From contig JAIOJM010000020.1 in the NCBI GenBank assembly GCA_019911785.1, positions 1 through 14,113 of the forward strand: DNA of 14,113 nt. The letters run 5' to 3'. Shown one piece after another: positions 7,112-14,113 of the stretch. The notes below the pieces were generated by a model, which was not told where the DNA came from, did not search any database, and saw only the letters and a program-made list of their open reading frames with translations. Made by a program: the position numbers and the translations under genes. The stretch comes from Sulfuricella sp. (lineage in GTDB: Bacteria > Pseudomonadota > Gammaproteobacteria > Burkholderiales > Sulfuricellaceae). Numbering within the stretch: position 1 is the first letter of the stretch; each line of letters starts with the position of its first letter.

Positions 7112-7122
7112 GAATTGCCCCT
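7085..7122. repeat. 38-bp flank duplication, ubiK-proximal copy
   Basis: This stretch (first 12 ubiK codons or so plus the ribosome site) recurs in the same orientation at 10358-10395 with three mismatches in 38 bases. The two copies bracket the accessory segment 7123-10357. Confidence 0.85.
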
Positions 7123-7225
7123 CAAATATCAATTTATTCTGACTGCTCCGGTCATGGTCGGCGTGTCCGCTCCTTCACCCTGGCAGGGAGAATGGACTGA
7201 ACCGCTGGTTTACCAAAGTTGGGGT

Positions 7226-9427
7226 TCATGCTACCAGTTTTTCGCCATGCTGAGTGCTGATCCAGTTATCCATATTGCCTGCCGTGGGCGCATCGTTCAC
7301 CGGGGTCACCGTCAGCGTCACCGTGGCGAGGTTGGAATCGACCCGGCCATCGGAGAGTTTGTAGGTGAACGTGTCCCGGCCGTTCCAGTCCTTCTCCGGG
7401 GTGAAGCTGAAGCTGGCTTGTCCTGAGCCTGTCGAAGGGGCGTTGACCACGACCCGGCCATGGGCCGGGCCGCTGACGACAACCGGAGCAAAACCCGGCT
7501 GGTGGGCGTTGAGGTCGTTGGTCAGGGCATCGATGACGGTGGGGGTGTCTTCGGCGAGGGTGGCGCTGTCGTCGGTGGTTTGCGGCACGCCCAGGCGCAG
7601 GTCGCGCACGGTGATTTGGCTGTTGCTGGCCTCTGCGCCTAGCCCGAAACCGATGAGGTCGAAGGCGAGGTTGACGGTGGCGCCGGCGGCAATGCCGGCG
7701 AGGTCGACGAGGTAGGTATGGCTGCCGTCGGGGTTGTCGATGCGGGTGATGCCGGAGGCTTTGTGCTCGGCGCCGTTGGCCTGGAGGTTGAGGATGGCGT
7801 CGTTGTGGGTGAGGCCGGTGGTGCCCATCAGGGAGAGACCGGTGTTGGCGTCTAGCAGGGCCACTTCAAAGGCATCATCTGGGCCGGTCTGGTCGCCCAG
7901 CGCGGTGTTGGCGAGGGTGAAGGAGAGGAAGCGGTCGTGTTCGCCGAGGACGAAGACCTGGTTGAGGCGGGTCTGGCTGCTGGCGGTTTCGGTAAGGGTG
8001 GCAGCGCCGCTCTCGAAGGCGACGGCGCCTTCGGTGGTCCAGTCGGTACCGTTGTCGAAGTCCGGGTTCCGCAGCTTGGGATTGGCGGCGACTTCGAATT
8101 GCGGGGCGGGTGCGGGGATTTGCGCGCTGTCGAACATGGGCGACCAGCTGCCGTAGTCGGTGCGGCGCAGGCGGCCTAGCAGGAGGGCGCTGAGGGTGGT
8201 GCCGATGGGCAGGCTGGGGGATTGCGGGGTGCCGGGCACGCCCTCCAGCCCAGCTTTGAGCTCACCGGCAAGTTGGGCCATGAGGGTGAGTTCTTCGGAG
8301 GATGGCAGGCGGCGCACGCCGGGTTGAAGGGTGGCGGCCATGAAGTCGCCGCTGTCGGCGCTGTGCTCGATGCCGAGGGCGTGGCCGTATTCGTGGAGGA
8401 GGACACTCAACAGATCCATTTTACCGACGGCTTCGGAGTCGGCGCGGGCAATCCATTCGTTGGGGTTGGAGGTGGGGAGGAATTCTTCGTTTGTGCCTGG
8501 GGTTTGGTCAATGAACCAGTTGTAGCCGGCGGCGTTGTCGTCGAGGGTGATATTCGTCCCCATACTTTGACCAATGGCACCGGAGGGAAGATCGGCGATA
8601 CTTAGGGTGACACCCGATGTGTCGGTAGCGAGGCCGCCCACGAAACCTTCGCCCAGTATTGAAGCCAACGCGGCGGCGACCATTACCGAAGTGTTATCGC
8701 CGGTGAGGGATGGCAGGTAGTCAACGGCGGTGAGAGTGCTATTGCCGTTCGCATCGAGGGTGGAGGAGATTTTCCAGTAATAGGGGCTCGGGCAAAGTCT
8801 TTTATAGGTCTCATTACCGATGCCTTGATTGAGTACTTGGATGAAATAAACCACCTTGACTCTGTAACTACCGTTCTCCACCAGGAACGTAACGCTGTCC
8901 TTACCGAAATAGCCTGGTTCTGGATAGTAAATGTCATTATCAACCAGCTTGCCGTGCTTGGGTTGTTGCAACACGCTGACCGTCGCAGTGTCGAAGTTAG
9001 TACGGACATCCTTAAATTTCTCGAGGTAAGTTTCAGCATGACTCCACGCTGAAAGATGATATTCCGCCGATTCAGGTAAAACGACCGGGCTTGGTATCAA
9101 CTGACAGACACCCATAGTGCCATCCAAATTTAATGCACCTTGCTTCACAGGTGCTGCCTGAGCAATCATTACCGGTGCGTATTGTGGCGGCACATTGGGC
9201 GTATCGAGAATAAACATGCTTACGTCTCCTTGCGTGAAATTCAGCTCCGGCCACATTTCGATCAACAGCGCCTGAGCGGCGACTTGCAGATCAGCAGTGT
9301 TTTCTGCCGTGGTCTGCCCAAGGGCAGCGTTGTCCGTCAGCAGGTTTTGCGGGGCCGGAATAATGGATTGCAATTCCGGTGCCCGCAACATGATGTGGGT
9401 GCCTGAATCCGGGGTCAGTTCTAACAT
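7226..9427 (-). CDS. Fragment of a large surface/secreted metzincin-like protein with cadherin-like domains
   Basis: 733 residues, not assignable to a named protein. Visible parts: a cadherin/Big-like repeat (about 138-197, QPKHGKLVDNDIYYPEPGYFGKDSVTF); a metzincin zinc motif HEYGHALGIEH (345-355, HExxHxxGxxH) with a Met-turn candidate at M363, which suggests a matrixin-like protease; a beta-rich, possibly carbohydrate-binding region (about 445-612, starting NPDFDNGTDWTTEG); and a second cadherin-like repeat (about 618-710, FTPEKDWNGRDTFTYKLSDG, ending VTPVNDAPTA). There is no signal peptide, and it stops 23 residues after the last VNDAPTA, mid-pattern. The first six codons lie in the RAYT inverted repeat, so the true N-terminus was probably lost when that element inserted. 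Eight residues PSTGSGQA (664-671) are an in-frame repeat insertion. Probably a remnant of a far larger exported protein; expression is uncertain. Confidence 0.7.
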   Translation of the reverse strand: MLELTPDSGTHIMLRAPELQSIIPAPQNLLTDNAALGQTTAENTADLQVAAQALLIEMWPELNFTQGDVSMFILDTPNVPPQYAPVMIAQAAPVKQGALNLDGTMGVCQLIPSPVVLPESAEYHLSAWSHAETYLEKFKDVRTNFDTATVSVLQQPKHGKLVDNDIYYPEPGYFGKDSVTFLVENGSYRVKVVYFIQVLNQGIGNETYKRLCPSPYYWKISSTLDANGNSTLTAVDYLPSLTGDNTSVMVAAALASILGEGFVGGLATDTSGVTLSIADLPSGAIGQSMGTNITLDDNAAGYNWFIDQTPGTNEEFLPTSNPNEWIARADSEAVGKMDLLSVLLHEYGHALGIEHSADSGDFMAATLQPGVRRLPSSEELTLMAQLAGELKAGLEGVPGTPQSPSLPIGTTLSALLLGRLRRTDYGSWSPMFDSAQIPAPAPQFEVAANPKLRNPDFDNGTDWTTEGAVAFESGAATLTETASSQTRLNQVFVLGEHDRFLSFTLANTALGDQTGPDDAFEVALLDANTGLSLMGTTGLTHNDAILNLQANGAEHKASGITRIDNPDGSHTYLVDLAGIAAGATVNLAFDLIGFGLGAEASNSQITVRDLRLGVPQTTDDSATLAEDTPTVIDALTNDLNAHQPGFAPVVVSGPAHGRVVVNAPSTGSGQASFSFTPEKDWNGRDTFTYKLSDGRVDSNLATVTLTVTPVNDAPTAGNMDNWISTQHGEKLVA
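7415..7441. repeat. Dispersed palindromic-type repeat inserted in-frame in a coding region
   Basis: The + strand reads GGCTTGTCCTGAGCCTG then TCGAAGGGGC, which matches a repeat core (CCTTCGACAGGCTCAGGAC) that I recall as scattered through many proteobacterial genomes. Its 24-base length adds PSTGSGQA between VNA and SFSFTPE of a cadherin-like repeat without breaking the frame. Confidence 0.65.
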
Positions 9428-9429
9428 TC
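9411..9429. repeat. RAYT left inverted repeat; holds the transposase stop and the next gene's ATG
   Basis: Exact complement of 10307-10325. On the - strand it encodes the last codons and stop of the transposase (TAG at 9421-9423) and the ATG (9425-9427) of the following 733-residue frame. Confidence 0.85.
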
Positions 9430-10281
9430 CAACACCCCGCGCTGGTTTTCCTCGAATTTTCGCACTGCCCGGCTCACCGTCATGTAGTGCACCCTGAAAT
9501 ATCGTCCGATCTCTGCCATCGTATAAGCGCCTGACAGGTAGGCTTGAGCCATTGCCTCGTCCTTGTTCGCGTGGCGTTCCCGGTACTCATCCAGCGTCAA
9601 GGCAATAGATCTTCGATGGGCTTTAGATACTTCTCGCAGCGCTTCGGAATCTTTGGTTTGCCGGTGGCGTTCCGCAAAGGCGTCATCGCCCAGCAACAGT
9701 TGGTGACGGGTTTTTTCCAGGGGGCTGGGCAAGCCCTTGCCGGCCATTACGAATTGGCGATAGCCCGTGATGGCCTCGCTACGCTGCGACCCGAACTGAC
9801 TGAGCAGCCATTCCGTATCCAGCCAGGGTGGGGGTGTTTCCTGTTCCAGGAAGAAGGGGTAACTGCTCCAGCGCCAATCCTCAAGCGACTTCACCATGTT
9901 GGCGCGCAGGGGATTCAACACTACATAGCGCGTCAATTCCAGGAGATAGGTTTCCTTCTGCACCAATATGGCCTTGTAGCGCCCCTGAAACAGATGGCCT
10001 GCCAGGCCATGGCTCCGGTTGAAGCGTTGAGTATACAACCCGTTCAGTTGCCGCATGCCGCCAGAGAGGTTGCCGTCCGCCGTTTCCAGCAACAGGTGAT
10101 AGTGGTTGGTCATCTGGCAATAGGCATGAACCACCCAGTTAAACCGGGAACAAACTGTGCCCAATACCTCCAGCCATTCCTTGCGGTCGTCATCGCAAAG
10201 GAAGATTTCTTCCTGATGATCGCCTCGGGAGGTGACGTGGTAAAGCGCACCGGCAAATTCAAGTCTGAGTGGTCTGGCCAT
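9421..10281 (-). CDS. REP-associated tyrosine transposase (Y1/HUH family)
   Basis: A 286-residue single-strand DNA transposase of the IS200-like HUH superfamily. The HUH histidines are H60 and H62 in MTNHYHLLLET, and the nucleophile is probably Y119 in TRYVVLNPLRA, the family signature. N-terminal MARPLRLEFAGALYHVTSRG is highly typical of RAYTs. The C-terminal extension ends in a helix-turn-helix (about 253-276, YTMAEIGRYFRVHYMTVSRAVRKFE), likely for recognising repeat DNA. No frameshift or missing motif is seen. No strong ribosome site precedes the ATG. The last codons come from the terminal inverted repeat, and the stop overlaps the ATG of the downstream surface-protein fragment (ATGTTAG). 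Confidence 0.92.
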   Translation of the reverse strand: MARPLRLEFAGALYHVTSRGDHQEEIFLCDDDRKEWLEVLGTVCSRFNWVVHAYCQMTNHYHLLLETADGNLSGGMRQLNGLYTQRFNRSHGLAGHLFQGRYKAILVQKETYLLELTRYVVLNPLRANMVKSLEDWRWSSYPFFLEQETPPPWLDTEWLLSQFGSQRSEAITGYRQFVMAGKGLPSPLEKTRHQLLLGDDAFAERHRQTKDSEALREVSKAHRRSIALTLDEYRERHANKDEAMAQAYLSGAYTMAEIGRYFRVHYMTVSRAVRKFEENQRGVLEC

Positions 10282-10306
10282 CAGCAGAGTGTAACAGAAA
10301 ATGTTT

Positions 10307-10325
10307 GAATGTTAGAACTGACCCC
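10307..10325. repeat. RAYT right inverted repeat
   Basis: GAATGTTAGAACTGACCCC, an exact reverse complement of 9411-9429. It overlaps the first unit of the 25-bp tandem repeat. Confidence 0.85.
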
Positions 10326-10361
10326 TAACAATTTCATTAGAACTGACCCCTAACAATTTCA
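10312..10361. repeat. Perfect 25-bp tandem duplication at the RAYT right end
   Basis: Two identical 25-base units (10312-10336 and 10337-10361), each beginning TTAGAACTGACCCC and ending AACAATTTCA. The first 14 bases of each unit are the inner part of the RAYT terminal repeat, so the element end is present twice. Confidence 0.9.
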
Positions 10362-10384
10362 AACACCTTTTGGCCCAACATCAT
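10337..10384 (-). pseudogene. Truncated 5' remnant of ubiK
   Basis: From ATG at 10384 the - strand reads MMLGQKVFEIVRGQF then stop. The first nine residues match UbiK (MMLGQKMFE) with one change, after which the sequence runs into the RAYT-associated tandem repeat. A good ribosome site (AAAAGGGG) precedes it, so the start region is complete but the rest of the gene is missing. Confidence 0.75.
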
Positions 10385-10395
10385 GAATCACCCCT
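10358..10395. repeat. 38-bp flank duplication, torF-proximal copy
   Basis: Same orientation as 7085-7122 with 35 of 38 bases identical. It marks the outer boundary of the accessory segment. Confidence 0.85.
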
Positions 10396-10447
10396 TTTAT
10401 ACAAGATTGGATTTTTTCAGTGTACCAAAATGAGACTGCCCGGACAC

Positions 10448-10466
10448 GCGCACTTTTTTGGTGCGC
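10448..10466. promoter_or_regulatory. Putative NtrC-binding site
   Basis: GCGCAC-TTTTTT-GGTGCGC is a near-perfect dyad matching the NtrC pattern GCAC-N6-GGTGC. It lies about 120-135 bases upstream of the predicted sigma-54 transcript start, a usual enhancer distance. A weaker candidate (TGTACCAAAATGAGACT, 10421-10437) lies 28 bases further upstream. Confidence 0.6.
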
Positions 10467-10559
10467 CTAATCGACAGGCTGACTCAAATCGGTGCCAAGC
10501 CTGCCTGTCTAACCCACAAAAAAACACTATCATATTGAATATACAAGTAATAATGATTC

Positions 10560-10575
10560 TGGCACGGCAAATGCT
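10560..10575 (+). promoter_or_regulatory. Sigma-54 (RpoN) promoter of torF-glnK-amtB
   Basis: TGGCACG-GCAA-ATGCT matches the consensus TGGCACG-N4-TTGCW with a perfect -24 element and the GG-to-GC spacing of exactly 10 bases. Transcription would start near 10585, leaving a leader of about 35 bases before the ATG at 10621. This also rules against the open-frame start at 10582. Nitrogen-limitation control is the natural reading, given glnK-amtB downstream. Confidence 0.8.
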
Positions 10576-10620
10576 AAGTGTATGGCGAGGCTTATCTCAT
10601 TTCAATCGAAAGGAAAGATT

Positions 10621-11839
<1,219 letters not shown>

Positions 11840-11852
11840 ACAAGGGAGAAAC

Positions 11853-13259
11853 ATGATGAAAAGATTGTTGAGTATGCTCGCCTTGCTGGGAATGCTAGGG
11901 TTCTCCGGCCTGACCCTGGCCGAGGAAGCAGCTGCACCGGCAGACGCCAAGCCGGCGGCAACCGCACCCGAAGCAGTAGCTCCTGCAACGGCTGTCGTTC
12001 CGGCGGAAGAGCCTGCCGCGGCACCGACTCCGGTAGCGAAAAAACTGGACAGCGGCAACACCGCCTGGATGCTGACCTCCACCGCGCTGGTGCTGTTCAT
12101 GACCATCCCCGGCCTGGCGCTGTTCTATGGCGGCATGGTGCGCAAGAAGAACGTGCTCGCCACGCTGATGCAAAGCTTCTCGATCACCGCGCTGATCACG
12201 GTAATCTGGATGATCGCGGGCTACAGCCTGGCGCTCCGTCCGGGCGGGCCCTGGGTTGGCGGACTGGACAGGCTGTTCCTGGGCGGCATGGGAGTGAACG
12301 AGATGGCCGGCACCGACGGCCAGAACATCCCCGAGTCGGTGTTCATGATGTTCCAGATGACTTTCGCCATCATCACCCCGGCGTTGATCGCCGGTGCCTT
12401 TGCCGACCGCATGAAGTTCTCGGCGATGCTGTGGTTCATGGCCATCTGGTCGCTGGCGGTGTACGCACCGATTGCGCACTGGGTATGGGAACCGGGCGGC
12501 TGGCTGTTCACCGCAGGCATGCTCGACTACGCCGGCGGCACCGTGGTGCACATCAACGCCGGTATCGCCGGCTTGGTGGCAGCGATCGTCCTCGGCAAGC
12601 GCCTGGGCTACGGCCGTGAACCGATGGCGCCGCACAACCTGGTGCTGACCATCGTCGGTGCCGCCATGCTGTGGGTAGGCTGGTTCGGCTTCAATGCCGG
12701 CGCCGCGGTGGCTGCCGACGGCCGTGCCGGCATGGCCATGGCGGTGACCCAGATCGGCGCAGCCGCTGCCGCGCTGTCCTGGATGTTAGCGGAGTGGGTC
12801 GGCAAGGGCAAACCCAGCGTGCTGGGCATCGCTTCCGGCGCAGTCGCCGGCCTGGTCGCCATCACCCCCGCGTCCGGCTTCGTCGGTCCGATGGGTGCGC
12901 TGATCATCGGCCTGGTCGCTGGTGTGACCTGCTTCTGGGGCGCAACCAGCCTGAAGAAAATGCTCGGCTACGACGACTCGCTCGATGCCTTCGGCGTGCA
13001 CGGCGTAGGCGGCATCGTCGGCGCAATCCTTACCGGCGTGTTCGCCGTCAAGGAAATCGGCGGCACCGCCGGCCTGCTGGAAGGCAACGGCGGCCAGGTC
13101 GTCACCCAGTTGATGGGCGTCGGCGCCACGGTGGTCTACGGCCTGGTGATGACCTTCATCATCCTCAAGGTGATCGACGTCGCCATCGGCCTGCGCGTCT
13201 CCGAAGAGGAAGAGCGCGAAGGCCTGGACGTTGCCCTGCACGGTGAGCACGTCGAATAA
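11853..13259 (+). CDS. amtB: Ammonium transporter AmtB with cleavable leader and Ala/Pro-rich linker
   Basis: 468 residues, a trimeric inner-membrane ammonium channel. A signal peptide (MMKRLLSMLALLGMLGFSGLTLA) and an Ala/Pro/Glu-rich periplasmic segment (about 24-64) precede the 11-helix core starting near LDSGNTAWML. The pore histidine pair is H233 (GGTVVHINAGIAG) and H383 (DAFGVHGVGGIVG), with D225 (MLDYAGG) at the recruitment site. The C-terminal cytosolic tail (RVSEEEEREGLDVALHGEHVE) is the conserved GlnK-contact segment. The start at 11853 has the ribosome site AAGGGAGA; the open frame extends further upstream through glnK but only as out-of-frame overlap. Fully intact. Confidence 0.95.
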   Translation: MMKRLLSMLALLGMLGFSGLTLAEEAAAPADAKPAATAPEAVAPATAVVPAEEPAAAPTPVAKKLDSGNTAWMLTSTALVLFMTIPGLALFYGGMVRKKNVLATLMQSFSITALITVIWMIAGYSLALRPGGPWVGGLDRLFLGGMGVNEMAGTDGQNIPESVFMMFQMTFAIITPALIAGAFADRMKFSAMLWFMAIWSLAVYAPIAHWVWEPGGWLFTAGMLDYAGGTVVHINAGIAGLVAAIVLGKRLGYGREPMAPHNLVLTIVGAAMLWVGWFGFNAGAAVAADGRAGMAMAVTQIGAAAAALSWMLAEWVGKGKPSVLGIASGAVAGLVAITPASGFVGPMGALIIGLVAGVTCFWGATSLKKMLGYDDSLDAFGVHGVGGIVGAILTGVFAVKEIGGTAGLLEGNGGQVVTQLMGVGATVVYGLVMTFIILKVIDVAIGLRVSEEEEREGLDVALHGEHVE

Positions 13260-13283
13260 CAATCTTTCCCTGTAATTTAGACT

Positions 13284-13309
13284 CGGGGCGCCATGTGCGC
13301 CCCGTTTTT
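13284..13309 (+). terminator. Intrinsic terminator of torF-glnK-amtB
   Basis: CGGGGCGC (13284-13291) and GCGCCCCG (13297-13304) form a perfect 8-bp GC stem with a 5-base loop, followed by TTTTT. It lies 24 bases after the amtB stop. Confidence 0.9.
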
Positions 13310-13333
13310 ATGGTGAGATACTCAAGGTCAAAA

Positions 13334-13362
13334 TTGGGCGATATTTCGAAGTGGGGTACACT
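13334..13362 (+). promoter_or_regulatory. Weak sigma-70-like promoter candidate
   Basis: TTGGGC and TACACT separated by 17 bases, followed by TATAAA, upstream of the methyltransferase gene. Matches are only moderate (3/6 and 4/6). Confidence 0.25.
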
Positions 13363-13417
13363 ATAAAAGCATTGAGTAAGTGTCGTTCGGCAGTAAAAAA
13401 TCTGAGGGAACCCCGCA

Positions 13418-13438
13418 TTGAATAAGTTGTTTTCGTGA
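13418..13438 (+). other. Possible six-codon leader ORF overlapping the methyltransferase start
   Basis: TTG AAT AAG TTG TTT TCG TGA (MNKLFS) is preceded at good spacing by TGAGGGA (13403-13409), the only convincing ribosome site here. Its stop overlaps the GTG at 13435 (GTGA). It may couple translation to the next gene, or mark a start-region frame error. Confidence 0.3.
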
Positions 13439-14113
13439 GCGGCCACCCGGTCGTGACCTGGACCGAAGCCGGCGCGACCCGCTCCGCCCTGTGGCGCTCG
13501 GAGAGTGGGGCACCGCCCCCCGCGCGCGTGGTCGTCGCCGATGACCGCATGACGGCCGACGCCGCCTATCGCCTGGCCCGTGATGGCACCGCGCTGCTGT
13601 GGCGCGGCGACTTCCAGAATGCGCGCCAGCTCCTGCAGGCGCTGGCGCGGCGCGCCGACCGCAAGCCCCTCAAGCCCTCCGCGACGCCTGCCGAGGCATT
13701 CCATCTGCATCGCATGACCCAGGCCCAGCGCGCGCGAACGCTGGGGATGCTGCTGCTGCCGCTGGATGACGACTATGGCATTCCCCTGCGCCGTGCGCCC
13801 GACGTGCGGCAAGCCTGCGCGGAGGCTTACGGCCCCGGAGGGCTCCCCTCCGTGATCTCGCTGCGCGAGCTGCTGGGCCTGATCGGCGCCCACGAGTGGC
13901 GCAAAAAGGGCGTTGAAATCCCTGCGCTCGGAGACCGCATTTACCCGCACTATGGCGTGTTCTCCCCGGTCCGCGGCGAGTATGTGGAGCTGGTGGCCGA
14001 GGCGCCGCTGCCCTCGCGGGAGCTGGCCTTCGACGTCGGCACCGGCACCGGCGTGCTGGCTGCGGTGCTTGCCCGCCGGGGCGTCGCGCGTGTCGTGGCC
14101 ACCGACCAGGACC
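13435..14113 (+). CDS. Class I SAM-dependent methyltransferase (partial, 3' end beyond window)
   Basis: An uninterrupted frame of 226 codons from GTG to the window end. After a roughly 195-residue N-terminal region (PVVTWTEAG, TALLWRGDFQNARQLLQALARR), SAM-binding motif I appears as LAFDVGTGTGVLAAVLARRG at about 198-217, followed by VVATDQD, whose acidic residue would bind the SAM ribose. HYGVFSPVRGEY just before it resembles the pre-motif of small-domain methyltransferases (PrmA/HemK-like fold). The substrate is unknown. GC content is visibly higher than in the preceding genes. The GTG start follows an in-frame stop at 13423-13425 and has no ribosome site of its own. The frame on the opposite strand is a shadow, as the motif lies on this strand. 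Confidence 0.8.
   Translation, partial: MSGHPVVTWTEAGATRSALWRSESGAPPPARVVVADDRMTADAAYRLARDGTALLWRGDFQNARQLLQALARRADRKPLKPSATPAEAFHLHRMTQAQRARTLGMLLLPLDDDYGIPLRRAPDVRQACAEAYGPGGLPSVISLRELLGLIGAHEWRKKGVEIPALGDRIYPHYGVFSPVRGEYVELVAEAPLPSRELAFDVGTGTGVLAAVLARRGVARVVATDQD

Larger units (their letters stand above)
9411..10325 (-). mobile_element. RAYT element bounded by 19-bp inverted repeats
   Basis: GGGGTCAGTTCTAACATTC (9411-9429) and its exact reverse complement (10307-10325) flank a single REP-associated tyrosine transposase gene. The 915-bp unit looks like a self-contained element. The GGGGTCAG core at the ends resembles termini I have seen next to such transposase genes. No clear target duplication is visible outside the repeats. 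Confidence 0.7.

Noticed and set aside
7172..7190. Hairpin CCCT-GGC-AGGG as terminator of the surface-protein fragment
   Set aside because: The stem is short and imperfect, with no T-tract in either direction.
7085..10395. attL/attR of an integrative element
   Set aside because: There is no integrase or tRNA gene; the repeat is imperfect and is the ubiK coding start, so gene duplication or local recombination explains it as well.
10582..10620. Upstream in-frame start for torF
   Set aside because: It would begin at or before the predicted sigma-54 transcript start and spoil the signal peptide; 10621 has the ribosome site.
13165..13950. 261-codon - strand frame over the amtB 3' end and the methyltransferase
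   Set aside because: It crosses the amtB end and its terminator and opposes a frame with a clear SAM-binding motif.

Overview
The window looks like a GC-rich betaproteobacterial chromosome, probably from the Nitrosomonadales/Gallionellales/Rhodocyclales area. This is inferred from gene content and order: a divergent ubiK-comM / torF-glnK-amtB neighbourhood, a PilU-type ATPase and GC-rich coding. It has not been checked by any search.

Region 1 (1-3776, + strand) is a partner-switching signalling module followed by a type IV pilus motor gene. A fused HATPase / PP2C-like (SpoIIE/RsbX-type) regulator is followed by a 227-base gap carrying a phased inverted array of CACGAAT heptamers. Then come three genes joined by stop/start overlaps: an RsbR-like STAS protein, a small RsbS-like STAS protein with proline at the usual phospho-serine position, and a PilU-like retraction ATPase. 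The arrangement suggests that phosphorylation signalling is coupled to pilus retraction or twitching, although no such link is proven by sequence.

Region 2 (3777-5298) is the intergenic zone between the convergent pilU and comM genes. It originally held palindromic intergenic repeats. An intact-looking IS4-family element (3850-5229, 19-bp perfect terminal inverted repeats) sits exactly in the loop of one hairpin and has duplicated the 5-bp loop TTGAA.

Region 3 (5299-7111, - strand) holds housekeeping genes ubiK then comM.

Region 4 (7112-10395) looks like an accessory insertion between ubiK and the torF operon. It contains a fragment of a large metzincin/cadherin-like surface protein and a REP-associated tyrosine transposase (RAYT) bounded by perfect 19-bp inverted repeats. 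One of these repeats supplies the start codon of the surface-protein fragment. The insertion is flanked by a 38-bp duplication of the ubiK 5' end, the outer copy being a 15-codon remnant.

Region 5 (10396-13309, + strand) is a nitrogen-control operon. A clear sigma-54 promoter with an NtrC-like site upstream precedes torF (outer-membrane putative porin), glnK (P-II) and amtB (ammonium channel), and the operon ends in a strong intrinsic terminator. Region 6 (13310-14113) begins a class I SAM-dependent methyltransferase that runs off the window.
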